64,000 bases of DNA from an uncultured Acetatifactor sp. GTDB lineage: Bacteria > Bacillota > Clostridia > Lachnospirales > Lachnospiraceae. The stretch's first letter is position 1; each line of letters starts with the position of its first letter. The stretch lies in the NCBI GenBank assembly GCA_910578815.1, contig CAJTSE010000013.1, positions 40,297 through 104,296 on the forward strand, given 5' to 3'. The notes beneath the pieces were generated by a model. It ran no database searches and was not told the DNA's origin. It saw only the letters and a list, made by a program, of their open reading frames with translations. A program made the position numbers and the translations under genes. This document shows, in pieces, positions 1-9,140 of the stretch.

Positions 1-1228
1 AAGCACGCTTAACTGCAAGGGAATGCACCGTCAGACTGTCCGGGGAAAGCTCCGCGATCCGGTCCATGGTATGCCGCACGTCTCTTGAAGTCTCTCCGGG
101 GAGCCCCAGAATGATGTCCATGTTGATATTGTCAAAGCCGATCTGACGGGCCAGCCGGAATGCCTCTTCCACCTGGACCACCGACGCCTTCCTGCCAATC
201 AGGTCCAGCGTCTCCTGCTTCATGGTCTGAGGATTGACAGAGATCCTCGACACGCCGTGTCGGCGCAGGCTTTTCAGCTTTTCCTCCGTGATGCTGTCCG
301 CGCGCCCCGCTTCCACCGTAAATTCCTGCACCGTAGTGAAATCAAATAACTGCCTTATGCCTCCCAGCAGCCGGTCCAGCTGCTCCGGTTCCAAGGTGGT
401 CGGTGTTCCCCCGCCGATATAAACGCTGTCCAAAATTTTTCCCTGAAAGCGTTGCGCCACATATGCCGCCTCCCGCAGCAGACAATTCAGGTATTCGTCT
501 ACCTGTTTCCGATATACTGCTATGGGGTACGAGGTAAAGGAACAGTAAAGGCAGGTAGTGGGACAAAAGGGGATGCCGATATAAAGACTGCAGCCTCGGC
601 CTTGTGTCCCCTCACAGTGCGCACCTGTCAACAGTTTGCGCTCCCGCTCCGCAATCTCCACAGCCAGCGCCGCCTTCTCGTCGCTGACAAAGTATCTTTT
701 AATATAATGCTCTCTGATCTCCTGTCTGCTCTGGCCCTCTTCCAGCAGACTTAAGGCAATCTTGGTGGGCCGAATCCCCGTCAGCATCCCCCAGGGAAGC
801 TGCCTGCCTGTAAACCGAGACAAAATGCCGTAAAGACAAGCCTTAAAGTCCTCCTTGCCGACCTTTTCCCCTGATTCCCTCCAGCAGAAATGCACCGCGG
901 CCTTTCCGTTTTCCAAGGAATCTGTCCCAGCTTCATCTGCTTCGCTCGTTGCCACGCTGTCCTTCTCCGCGTCCGCTTCCTCCTGCCCGCGGATTCCACA
1001 GCCTTCTTCTGCCAAATTCATTCTGCCGCCAAGCTCCGATGCCAGATAGATCTCTGCACATCCTTCCCCTGACACCACCCGGACCTTTATATCTCCCGAA
1101 AGCTTTTCCCGCTTATCCGCCCGGCTCTCCGGGACAAGCACTTCCACCTGCTCATCCGGGAAAAATGCCTTCACCAATGCCTGTACGTCATATTCCATGT
1201 TTTGTCTGTCCAACTCTATTACTAACAT
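1..1228 (-). CDS. hemZ: Coproporphyrinogen dehydrogenase HemZ-like radical SAM protein (partial, 3' end outside window)
   Basis: Partial gene read leftward off the window edge; about 409 residues are visible and the C-terminus is missing. The radical SAM iron-sulfur motif CxxxCxxC is at residues 222, 226 and 229 (PFCPTTCLYCSF), followed by YIGGGTPT, and an N-terminal extension of about 170 residues of the kind HemZ proteins carry. HemZ enzymes are oxygen-independent coproporphyrinogen III oxidase relatives of Firmicutes; actual haem synthesis in this organism is not shown. The ATG at 1228 overlaps the end of the transglutaminase gene by 7 bases and has a GAGAGGATG ribosome site, so translation is probably coupled. 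In related genomes hemZ is followed by hisS, which would lie beyond the left edge. Confidence 0.9.
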   Translation of the reverse strand, partial: MLVIELDRQNMEYDVQALVKAFFPDEQVEVLVPESRADKREKLSGDIKVRVVSGEGCAEIYLASELGGRMNLAEEGCGIRGQEEADAEKDSVATSEADEAGTDSLENGKAAVHFCWRESGEKVGKEDFKACLYGILSRFTGRQLPWGMLTGIRPTKIALSLLEEGQSRQEIREHYIKRYFVSDEKAALAVEIAERERKLLTGAHCEGTQGRGCSLYIGIPFCPTTCLYCSFTSYPIAVYRKQVDEYLNCLLREAAYVAQRFQGKILDSVYIGGGTPTTLEPEQLDRLLGGIRQLFDFTTVQEFTVEAGRADSITEEKLKSLRRHGVSRISVNPQTMKQETLDLIGRKASVVQVEEAFRLARQIGFDNINMDIILGLPGETSRDVRHTMDRIAELSPDSLTVHSLAVKRA

Positions 1229-3927
1229 CTTTCATCCTCTCCCGTGCTGTCCTTTTGCGTGCTGCCTAGCCAGCCTGTTCTGCCTCCCTTACCTGCCCGG
1301 TTTCCATGCCTGCTCTGCTTTCCATGGCTGTTCTGCCTTTTACCCGACGCCTGAAATTGGCACAGACCAAATCTGTCCAGCCCCAAAAACAGAAGCTTTT
1401 TATAAAATGGCAGCTCCCCATAGACCTTTTTCTCCAACCCCTGGCAAAAATTCCAAACTTTTCCCAGCTCTTCCTCCGTGGGCTCCTGTTCTCCAAAGGT
1501 GCATTTTTCCAACAGCCTGTTAAAATTCTGTCCTTCACTCTCTTTGCAGCTTATTTTCTCTTCAAAGCCTGCTGCCCACATCAGCCGCTTTGTATTCCCG
1601 TACAGCAGGAACACCTTTTCTCTGTTCCCTGCCTGTTTTAATCTTCTAAGATCCAAGCGGCGGATCATTTTTTTCGTAAACAGGAAAAAAGCCAATACTC
1701 CCGCGCTCATAAGCACACCCTTTGGCACCCTTATGGGCTTTTTCTGTCGAAATTCCTCCAGGCCGCCACTCACTCCCGGCCTGTCTGATTCAAAATTCTC
1801 CGCGCTTCCGGGCCCTTCCGACTGATCCCCTTCGGAATTCTCCCCGTTCCCGCGCCCTCCCTGCTTATCCTTTTCGGAGCTTTCCCCATTCACGGACTCT
1901 TCTAGCTCATCCCTTTCGGGGATCTCTCTGTCCCCCGGCTCTCCCGGCTGATCCTTCTCTAAGTTCTCCCCGTTCCCGCGCCCTCCCTGCTTATCCTTTT
2001 CGGAGCTTTCCCCATTCACGGACTCTTCTAGCTCATCCCTTTCGGGGATCTCTCTGTCCCCCGGCTCTCCCGGTTTATCCTTTTCATCGCTTCCCTCATC
2101 CACAGGCTTTTCGGCCTTCGGCGTCTCCACGGAAGACGAAGCCGGCCGATACTGCGGATTATCCTCCTCCGGCCTGCCTGTCAGTTCTCCCACCAGCTCC
2201 AACTGTTCCCGCCCGTTATTTCTGGGAAACGGAACCGCTCCCGGCGTCATTTCCACCGGCACCCAGCCAATCCCTTCCAGATAGACCTCCGCCCAGGCAT
2301 GGGCCTGTCTGTCAAGAATCACCGTGGAATAGGTGCCGTCTTGGTTACGCTTAAAGCTCTCCGGAGCCGCCGCATACCCGGCAGCATATCTGGCCGGCAC
2401 CCCCAAATACCGCAGCATAAGCACGGCAGACGAAGCAAAATGGGCGCAATATCCCCTTTTGCTCTCAAACAGAAAATACTCTACAAAATCTTCACCTTCA
2501 GGAGTATTGGGCACACTCAGATCGTATACCGCATTTCCTCTTAAGAAGGCCAGCACGTCATTTAAACTGTAATACACGCTGTCTGTCCGAAACTCCGACT
2601 GCTCCATAAAAGCCATCAGCTCTGGAAGCTGATCTTCAGGATACTCGCAGAAAGAATCATATACATAGGCACGGTATCCGGCTTCTGTCTCCGCTAATGT
2701 ACCTGTCAGCGCCTGCTCCGGCCGGTAATCCTCCGGCGCACTGTACTGCAGCTCATATCTGCCCTTCGTCCGCTCCACCGTTCCGTCCCAGTGGCTCTTA
2801 TAATCCTCCGAAATCCGGGCCCCGTAAGGATAAATCGTATAGCTTCCGGGCGCAGCCAATTCTTCCACCGTTACGCTTCCAAAATCTCCGCTGTGGAACA
2901 CCTCATAAGTCAGGTTTATCAGCTCTTCTTCGTTTTCCGGCAGCTCCAAACCCTTCTCCCGATAATATTTCTCTAAGTCAGAGTCTCCGGCCGCCTCCCA
3001 TTCATCTCCGGCATAATCCTTCCCCACAAATCCCCGCAGATAAACCGTGGATTTCGGAGCATGAGAATAAGTCACGCGATAAATCTGAGCCGCCGTATAC
3101 ATTGTTCCCGTATCTCTCGTCAGGCTTCCTGTCACATCCGTCCCCTCGCCAAAGCCAAATCCTGCAAGCATACGCTGCAGTCCGGGAATCCATTCTTTAT
3201 TGATTCTTCTGTTCAGCTCTATCCGCGCCTCCAGAAGAGCCTCATATTTGCTGTCCAAAAAAGGCACACCAAAGCGATACAGAGGCGCCATAACTGCCCC
3301 CAAAACTGCCAGTCCGATCAGCACTGCCTGTATTCCCGCCCTTTCGTCATCCCGAAAGGATCGCCGGATCAATACTGCCGCAAGCCCCAAAACACATAGG
3401 ACCAGCCAGACGTAGGCTGGGAAATCATCCATAATGCAGGCCGCCGCAAACCAGATACTGTCCGCCAGCACCAGCGCCAACGCTCTTTCCCGCACCACAG
3501 CATATCCTATCAGCAGCACATACAACAGCATAAAGACCAATACGCTCCATGTAGCCTTCCACAGGATACTGTCCCTCTCCTTTGAAAAATTCCAGATCAG
3601 ATGAATACCGTACCGGGCGTTTAACTGTTCGAACACGCCTTGCAGTACCAAACCCAATCCTTCCGCCAGACTGTGCCAGAACAGCACAATTCCCACAAAG
3701 CAAACCAGAAAAAGCAGCAGCCACTGCACCGCCATCCCCAACTTGTTCCTTGTGCTCCAAAGAACGGCGGACAACAGGCACATCACAAACATTCCCCATA
3801 AAAAAGGTGCCGGCAGCAGTGTTTCTCCAAATACCACCCCCAGACTGTCAAGCAGCGCACCGGCCGCTCCCGTGACGTTTAGCAGTAAAAGCACTATGGA
3901 AAAAAGAAAGCGTTCCCTACTCTTCAT
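1222..3927 (-). CDS. Membrane transglutaminase-like protein (TgpA/DUF3488 type)
   Basis: About 901 residues. The N-terminal 220 residues form roughly six membrane segments, followed by an extracytoplasmic transglutaminase-like domain: Cys near residue 496 in RGYCAHFASS, His near 547 in RQAHAWAEV, and WVPVEMTPG where the usual third catalytic Asp appears as Glu. A charged Gly/Glu/Asp/Lys linker (about 600-755) contains a near-exact 42-residue tandem repeat. A last membrane segment near 770 precedes a cytoplasmic DUF4129-like tail. MoxR, DUF58 and transglutaminase genes commonly travel together; the substrate is unknown. ATG at 3927 follows GGGGGAG by 10 bases; an in-frame GTG at 3933 is the alternative. 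It overlaps the DUF58 gene by 11 bases. Confidence 0.85.
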   Translation of the reverse strand: MKSRERFLFSIVLLLLNVTGAAGALLDSLGVVFGETLLPAPFLWGMFVMCLLSAVLWSTRNKLGMAVQWLLLFLVCFVGIVLFWHSLAEGLGLVLQGVFEQLNARYGIHLIWNFSKERDSILWKATWSVLVFMLLYVLLIGYAVVRERALALVLADSIWFAAACIMDDFPAYVWLVLCVLGLAAVLIRRSFRDDERAGIQAVLIGLAVLGAVMAPLYRFGVPFLDSKYEALLEARIELNRRINKEWIPGLQRMLAGFGFGEGTDVTGSLTRDTGTMYTAAQIYRVTYSHAPKSTVYLRGFVGKDYAGDEWEAAGDSDLEKYYREKGLELPENEEELINLTYEVFHSGDFGSVTVEELAAPGSYTIYPYGARISEDYKSHWDGTVERTKGRYELQYSAPEDYRPEQALTGTLAETEAGYRAYVYDSFCEYPEDQLPELMAFMEQSEFRTDSVYYSLNDVLAFLRGNAVYDLSVPNTPEGEDFVEYFLFESKRGYCAHFASSAVLMLRYLGVPARYAAGYAAAPESFKRNQDGTYSTVILDRQAHAWAEVYLEGIGWVPVEMTPGAVPFPRNNGREQLELVGELTGRPEEDNPQYRPASSSVETPKAEKPVDEGSDEKDKPGEPGDREIPERDELEESVNGESSEKDKQGGRGNGENLEKDQPGEPGDREIPERDELEESVNGESSEKDKQGGRGNGENSEGDQSEGPGSAENFESDRPGVSGGLEEFRQKKPIRVPKGVLMSAGVLAFFLFTKKMIRRLDLRRLKQAGNREKVFLLYGNTKRLMWAAGFEEKISCKESEGQNFNRLLEKCTFGEQEPTEEELGKVWNFCQGLEKKVYGELPFYKKLLFLGLDRFGLCQFQASGKRQNSHGKQSRHGNRAGKGGRTGWLGSTQKDSTGEDERC
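1838..2073 (-). repeat. 126-bp in-frame tandem repeat in transglutaminase linker
   Basis: A unit starting at 1838 recurs at 1964, with about 110 nearly identical bases in each copy. The period is a multiple of three (42 codons) and encodes a hydrophilic segment with PGDREIPERDELEESVNGE. The near-identity suggests a recent duplication. Confidence 0.85.
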
Positions 3928-4936
3928 CGGCACATTGCTCCCCCAGATACAGCTTGCCGTCTTCCTCCAGGTGACAGCCTGCCAGCATACATCGCACCGT
4001 CTTTTCCCCCGGATCCCTCACCCCCGTTTTCTTTGTGGAAATCACTTCCCGAATACAGGGATAAATATCCTCCGCCTCCCGGATCCGGCTGCGCATAAGC
4101 ACACCGTCCTGCATCCAGCAGACCACGGCTCTGTCCCCGCAGGTCTCCGCTAAAAACACCATCAACGAGCAGGCTTTATCCAAAAATATGTCCTTTTGCT
4201 CCGGTTTTTCAAGCAATCCGTCCGTCATATTCAGAAACAGACTCACCTGCCCCTCCGGCTCGAAATCTCTGACATGCAATTCATCTGTCTTAACAGTCAG
4301 CTTCCAGTGAATGCTGCGGAGACTGTCACCGGGTCGGTATTCCCTGACAAAGGACTCTCCCTCATCAGAGGCGGAGGCCGCACGCGCCAGACGAAAGATC
4401 ATGGCAGCTTCTCCCTCCGGTACAGGTAAAAACCTGGGTGTAATCCATATCTTCCTGCTTAGCCTTCCGGATACAGGTATAGAAAAAAGGCTCAGACAGT
4501 CATAAATCCTTATCTTTGCCACAGTAAATTCCGCCTGCCCGCAATGACCTGCCGGCAATTCGAATTCAATTTCCCGTTCGGTCCGACCGCTTAAACCCCA
4601 TATCCTGCTTTCAACGGACAGACGTTTTGCACCGTGTACCTGCCAGGTACCCCTGACTTTTAAACCTGCCAGGGGAAGCAGGCTCTTATTTGTCACCGTC
4701 ACCCGCAGCCGGATGTTCTCTTCTCTGGTCACATAATCAGGTATTTCGCTGATCTTAACCTCTGTTTTATGTCTCTGAAACACCAGTGGTACAAAGACCA
4801 GCAAAGGAATACACAGCAGAATCAGCAGCAAAAACCTTATTTCCTGAAAGGTATACAGCATTACCAGCCAGCTCCATGCGGCCAGAACGAAAAAATAAAT
4901 AATCTTCCGTCTTACCATATCAAAAATACTTTTCAC
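3917..4936 (-). CDS. DUF58 domain protein
   Basis: 339 residues. Two membrane segments near residues 11-50 are followed by a cytoplasmic DUF58 domain. The family signature is present as EYRPGDSLRSIHWK, then LHVRDFE. DUF58 proteins pair with MoxR-type AAA+ ATPases and resemble von Willebrand A folds; their job is thought to be assembly or activation of partner proteins. It lies between the MoxR gene (17-base overlap) and the transglutaminase gene, so the three are probably one functional unit. The first start is GTG at 4936 with a CGGAG site 10 bases upstream; an ATG at 4918 is a second possibility. No membrane-insertion or metal-site oddity is visible. Confidence 0.85.
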   Translation of the reverse strand: MKSIFDMVRRKIIYFFVLAAWSWLVMLYTFQEIRFLLLILLCIPLLVFVPLVFQRHKTEVKISEIPDYVTREENIRLRVTVTNKSLLPLAGLKVRGTWQVHGAKRLSVESRIWGLSGRTEREIEFELPAGHCGQAEFTVAKIRIYDCLSLFSIPVSGRLSRKIWITPRFLPVPEGEAAMIFRLARAASASDEGESFVREYRPGDSLRSIHWKLTVKTDELHVRDFEPEGQVSLFLNMTDGLLEKPEQKDIFLDKACSLMVFLAETCGDRAVVCWMQDGVLMRSRIREAEDIYPCIREVISTKKTGVRDPGEKTVRCMLAGCHLEEDGKLYLGEQCADEE

Positions 4937-5906
4937 CGGGCCTAGGCTCCGGTATCTGTCTTAAAACCCCCTCCAGAATATCCAGGGCTGTCCTGCCGCC
5001 TAGCCTGGCCTTCTGATTTAGGCGGATACGATGGATCCCCACATCCATCATCGCTTTTTTCACATCCCCCGGAACCACATACTCTCTGTCCTTTAAGAAA
5101 GCATATGCCTTTGACATCTTTCCCAGCGCGAGAGTTCCCCTGGGGCTTAAGCCCAGCTCCAAAAACTCATTTTTTCTTGTAGCTCCCGACAAAAGTGCTA
5201 TATACCGATAAATGCTGTCATGAATAAAGATCTCCTCCGTCTCCCTCTGCATTTCCTCCAGCGCACCTCCGTCCGCCACCGGACACACATCGTCAAGAGG
5301 CCTCGCCATATGACGGCTTTTGAGCAGTGCAATCTCGTCCTCCAGATCCGGATACCCCATGCTGATGCAGATCAGGAACCTGTCCATCTGAGCCTCCGGC
5401 AGGCGCTGTGTACCGTAAGAGCCCACCGGATTCTGAGTGGCCAATACAATAAAGGGTCTTGGCACCTGCCTGGTAACGCCGTCCACCGTAACGCTGCCCT
5501 CTTCCATCACTTCCAACAAAGCGGACTGTGTCTTGGGAGACGTCCTGTTGATCTCGTCCGCCAGCAGCAGATTACACATAACAGCCCCCTCATGATAGAC
5601 AAAGCTGCCGGTCTCCTTTTGATACATGGAAAACCCGGTAATATCCGAAGGCATTACATCTGGCGTAAACTGTATTCTGTTAGACTTTAAGCCCATGGAC
5701 CGGGAAAAGGCAATGGCCATTTCCGTCTTGCCCACCCCCGGAACATCCTCCAGCAGGACGTTGCCGCAGGCCAGAATTGCAGCCATCACCTTCTCAATAC
5801 AGGCATTTTTGCCCACGATCACCTTTTTCACCTCATCCATTACCAGATGAGCCCTTTTGCTTTTTTGTTCCAATGCCTGCTTCCTTTCCGAAGTAATCAG
5901 AATCAC
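4920..5906 (-). CDS. MoxR family AAA+ ATPase
   Basis: 328 residues, the usual length for MoxR ATPases. Walker A is EDVPGVGKTEMA near residue 58, Walker B LLLADEIN near 113 followed by RTSPKTQSALLEVMEE, sensor 1 LATQNP near 157, and SPRGTLALG in the lid domain. MoxR proteins act as chaperones for partner complexes; here the partners are most likely the adjacent DUF58 and transglutaminase membrane proteins. The predicted start is GTG at 5906, and I see no strong ribosome site; the next ATG (residue 23) would leave almost no sequence before the conserved VIVG segment, so GTG is preferred. It starts 12 bases after the hydrolase gene. Confidence 0.88.
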   Translation of the reverse strand: MILITSERKQALEQKSKRAHLVMDEVKKVIVGKNACIEKVMAAILACGNVLLEDVPGVGKTEMAIAFSRSMGLKSNRIQFTPDVMPSDITGFSMYQKETGSFVYHEGAVMCNLLLADEINRTSPKTQSALLEVMEEGSVTVDGVTRQVPRPFIVLATQNPVGSYGTQRLPEAQMDRFLICISMGYPDLEDEIALLKSRHMARPLDDVCPVADGGALEEMQRETEEIFIHDSIYRYIALLSGATRKNEFLELGLSPRGTLALGKMSKAYAFLKDREYVVPGDVKKAMMDVGIHRIRLNQKARLGGRTALDILEGVLRQIPEPRPGEKYF

Positions 5907-5918
5907 CGTTCTTCACCA

Positions 5919-6581
5919 TCAGCTCAGAAAGGGATTATACTCCTTCTCATGTCCGATGGTAGTACTTTCGCCGTGTCCCGGATACACTTTTGTATCGTCA
6001 GGCAGTACAAAGAGCTGTTCTTTGATGGATCGCACCAGCGTTCCCATACTCCCCGTAGGAAAATCCGTCCTCCCCACGGATTCCGCAAACAGCGTGTCCC
6101 CCGCCAGGAGAAAACCCGCTTCTTCAAAATAATAACAGCAGCCTCCCGCAGTATGACCAGGCGTTCCGATCACCCGGCATGTCATTCCCCCCGCCGTAAT
6201 CTCGTCCTGGTCCTTAACATATTGATCTGCATAGGTAACGCAAGCCCTGCCCGCCTGTCTGGAAACATTTTTACCGGCATCCTGAAGCAATTCCTTCTCC
6301 GCCTCATGAGCATAAACCTTTACAGGCTCCAGACCTTCAGTTTCCGCCGCGGCGTTCACTGCGTCCCGCAGCGCGTCCAACCCCCAGATATGATCAAAAT
6401 GACCATGGGTCAAAAGAATCGCCGCCACCCGAAAACCATTTTTCAATAATGCACTGTAGATGCTGACCCCCTGATCCGCCGGATCCACGACGATACATTC
6501 CGTTTCCCCTTCTCTATATAAAAAATAGCAATTCGTCTGACATACGCCCATAACCATTCTGCCGATCTTAATTTCCGCCAT
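5919..6581 (-). CDS. MBL-fold hydrolase (glyoxalase II-like)
   Basis: 220 residues. The metal-binding HxHxDH motif is LTHGHFDHIWG, with further ligands in GTPGHTAGG, LAGDTLF and YPGHG, as expected of the short glyoxalase II-like/YcbL group that binds zinc or iron. The physiological thioester or other substrate cannot be told from sequence. A reading frame extends to 6650, but ATG at 6581 has GGAGG 6 bases upstream and begins the conserved MAEIKIG stretch, so that start is chosen. It follows relA after a 169-base gap holding one copy of the repeated hairpin element and precedes MoxR closely. Confidence 0.87.
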   Translation of the reverse strand: MAEIKIGRMVMGVCQTNCYFLYREGETECIVVDPADQGVSIYSALLKNGFRVAAILLTHGHFDHIWGLDALRDAVNAAAETEGLEPVKVYAHEAEKELLQDAGKNVSRQAGRACVTYADQYVKDQDEITAGGMTCRVIGTPGHTAGGCCYYFEEAGFLLAGDTLFAESVGRTDFPTGSMGTLVRSIKEQLFVLPDDTKVYPGHGESTTIGHEKEYNPFLS

Positions 6582-6666
6582 ATCATCCTCCGCTTTTTTT
6601 TGTAACAACAAATCCTCTCCTGCACCACAGAACTTTTCCGCAAAGTGCATTCAAACTCTGGGTCTG

Positions 6667-6750
6667 GGAAGAATTGCCGCAAGGCAATTCTTCCAGGCAA
6701 AATATAGATTTTCTTTGGCGCCTCAAGCGCCTTAGAAAATCTTTTTGCCT
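6667..6750 (-). repeat. Repeated hairpin element, copy 1 (relA-MBL intergenic)
   Basis: Two adjoining hairpins. P1 (6667-6694) is a perfect 12-bp stem GGAAGAATTGCC with a 4-base loop. P2 (6695-6750) is a long stem whose outer part AGGCAAAA pairs with TTTTTGCCT and whose inner part contains AGATTTTCT/AGAAAATCT and GGCGC/GCGCC. P2 begins directly after the relA stop codon. The same architecture recurs at 19560, 22442 and 25839. There is no T-run after P1, so it does not look like a simple terminator. Confidence 0.85.
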
Positions 6751-9057
6751 TTAGCCCGTAGTCCGTTCAATATCTATCACACTCTCGATTGCCCTGAGTT
6801 TTTCGATAATCCGGTTTAACTCTTCCCTGCCTCTGATCTCAAAAGTGGTCTGCAACGTGGCCAATCCCTGCTTGTTCACACGGGTATTCATGGACAAAAT
6901 ATTGATGTTCCGTTCCGTCATCACCCTGGAGACATCCACCAGCAGCCCGCTTCTGTCATTGGCAAAAATCTTTACCTCCGCCACGTACTTTTCCTCTGCG
7001 CTGTCCGTGGGAGTCTGCCATTCCGCATCAATAACCCTCACCCTCTCGATTTCGGGCAGATTCATCACGTTTACGCAGTCAGTCCTGTGGATGGAGATGC
7101 CTCTTCCTCTGGTGACAAAGCCCACGATCTCATCTCCCGGCACGGGAGAACAGCATTTGGAAAACCGCACGGAAAGATCTGCAATGCCCTTAACTACAAT
7201 ACCGCTTTTGGTTTTGATCTGGACAGGTCTGGATGCCGCAATGGCTCCGGCCTCCGCTATACTTTGAAGAACAGCCTCGTTTGTCAGGGCCTTTCTGTGA
7301 TCCCTGTCATACAATTCCTGCATTCGGGTAACAATCTGGCCCTCCTTTAAAGCGCCGTGCCCGATCGCTGCCAAAACTGAATCCCAATCCCTAAAGCCGT
7401 ATCTGCGCATAACGGATTCCATATATTCCTGCTTTAAGAGATCACTCAAAACAATGGTTTTGGTTTTACAGTAGGCGGACAACAACTCCTTGCCCCTGAC
7501 AATATTGTCCTCCTTCAGCTCAGCCTTGAACCACTGATTGATCTTATTCTTGGCCTGAGTACTTTTCACCACGTTCAGCCAATCCCTGCTGGGACCTTTG
7601 GAATTCTGGGAGGTTATAATTTCAATGCGGTCTCCGTTTTTGATCTCATAGTCGATGGTTACCAGTTTCCCGTTTACTCTGGCCCCCACCATCTTATTGC
7701 CTACCGCAGAATGAATATAATACGCAAAGTCAATGGGGGTGGAGCCTGCCGGCAGATTCTTCACCTCACCGGTAGGGGTAAAGCAGTATACATTATCCGA
7801 AAACAGGTCAAGATCATCCTTCAAAAGCTTCATAAATTCCCTGTTATCGGACATGTCCTGCTGCCATTCCAGAATCTGGCGCAGCCAGACCAGCTTTTCC
7901 TCTTCCTGGGTCTCCGCCTTTTTGCCGTCAGAGGCCTCCTTGTACTTCCAGTGGGCCGCAATACCATACTCCGCCGCCTTGTGCATCTCAAAGGTACGAA
8001 TCTGTATCTCAAAGGGCTGACCGTTACTGCCGATCAGGGTGGTGTGCAGGGATTGATACATATTCGCCTTGGGCATGGCAATATAATCCTTAAACCGACC
8101 CGGAATCGGCGTATACATGGCATGGATGACTCCCAGAGCCGCATAACAGTCCCGCACCGAATCTACAATGATTCTCACTGCAAACAGATCGTAAATCTGA
8201 TCCAGCGTTTTGTTCTGGTTTTTCATCTTCTTGTAAATACTGAAAAAATGCTTGACCCGGCCATCTATTTTCGCCTTGATGCCTGCGCCGCTGATATGAA
8301 CACTGACCTCGTCCACAATGCTTTGAATATACTGCTCCCTGGCACTCTTGCGCATGGCAATCTGATTTACCAGATCATAATAGACCTCCGGTTCCAGATA
8401 TTTTAAGGACAGATCGTCCAGTTCCGTCTTTATTTTACTGATACCCAGCCTCTGGGCAATGGGACAATAGATCTCAAGGGTTTCCCTTGCGATCCGCTGC
8501 TGGCTCTCCGTACTTTTGTATTTCAGAGTCCGCATATTATGAAGCCTGTCAGCCAGTTTAATCATAATCACACGTATGTCCTTAGCCATGGCAAGAAACA
8601 TCTTCCGCAGATTTTCCGCCTGCATTTCCAGCTTTTCGTCGGACTGGTTCACGCCGGTTGACAAAGGAATTCTCTCCAGCTTTGTCACACCGTCCACCAA
8701 AAGGGCCACATCCTCCCCGAATTCCCGCTTTAGGTCTTCCTCCGTCATGATCGTATCCTCTACCACATCATGAAGGATACCTGCCACAATAGTCTCCTTG
8801 TCCAGCTCCAGATCCGCCAGAATAATGGCAACGTTCAGCGGATGAATAATATATGGCTCCCCGGACTTCCTCTTCTGGTCCTTATGGGCTTCCCTTGCGG
8901 TTTTATATGCCTTTTCAATCATGGAAATATCAGTGCTGGGATGGTATTTCCGGACGCGCGAAATAAGCTCCTGATACAGGTCTTCAGGATCTTTAAATTC
9001 CAGTGCTTCCTCCATTTTTCCGTCGTCAAAGACGACCTCGTTTTTTTCTTCCGCCAT
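6751..9057 (-). CDS. relA: Bifunctional (p)ppGpp synthetase/hydrolase
   Basis: 768 residues, full length for the Rel family. The hydrolase HD motif LHDVVEDT is at about 95-102 after HPLNVA, the synthetase region near 260-370 includes FFSIYKKM and DLFAVRIIV, then come a TGS domain near 405-465 (VYCFTPTGEVKNLP), a helical region with the conserved CCSPVPGD, and a C-terminal ACT domain (about 690-768). An intact HD motif indicates both synthesis and breakdown of the alarmone in response to stalled ribosomes. It sits just downstream of apt in the conserved Firmicute order apt-relA. No clear promoter was seen in the 83-base gap, so it is probably cotranscribed with apt. Confidence 0.95.
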   Translation of the reverse strand: MAEEKNEVVFDDGKMEEALEFKDPEDLYQELISRVRKYHPSTDISMIEKAYKTAREAHKDQKRKSGEPYIIHPLNVAIILADLELDKETIVAGILHDVVEDTIMTEEDLKREFGEDVALLVDGVTKLERIPLSTGVNQSDEKLEMQAENLRKMFLAMAKDIRVIMIKLADRLHNMRTLKYKSTESQQRIARETLEIYCPIAQRLGISKIKTELDDLSLKYLEPEVYYDLVNQIAMRKSAREQYIQSIVDEVSVHISGAGIKAKIDGRVKHFFSIYKKMKNQNKTLDQIYDLFAVRIIVDSVRDCYAALGVIHAMYTPIPGRFKDYIAMPKANMYQSLHTTLIGSNGQPFEIQIRTFEMHKAAEYGIAAHWKYKEASDGKKAETQEEEKLVWLRQILEWQQDMSDNREFMKLLKDDLDLFSDNVYCFTPTGEVKNLPAGSTPIDFAYYIHSAVGNKMVGARVNGKLVTIDYEIKNGDRIEIITSQNSKGPSRDWLNVVKSTQAKNKINQWFKAELKEDNIVRGKELLSAYCKTKTIVLSDLLKQEYMESVMRRYGFRDWDSVLAAIGHGALKEGQIVTRMQELYDRDHRKALTNEAVLQSIAEAGAIAASRPVQIKTKSGIVVKGIADLSVRFSKCCSPVPGDEIVGFVTRGRGISIHRTDCVNVMNLPEIERVRVIDAEWQTPTDSAEEKYVAEVKIFANDRSGLLVDVSRVMTERNINILSMNTRVNKQGLATLQTTFEIRGREELNRIIEKLRAIESVIDIERTTG

Positions 9058-9140
9058 ATCCGTCCCACACTTTCAGACATACCGCTCTTCGCAGCACAGA
9101 TAACCCGCTTTCACCGAATCATATCGTAAAAAAATTCCAA

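Noticed and set aside
6667..6750. Ordinary rho-independent terminator of relA
   Set aside because: The long hairpin is not followed by a T-run on the transcribed strand and is part of a four-copy repeated architecture.
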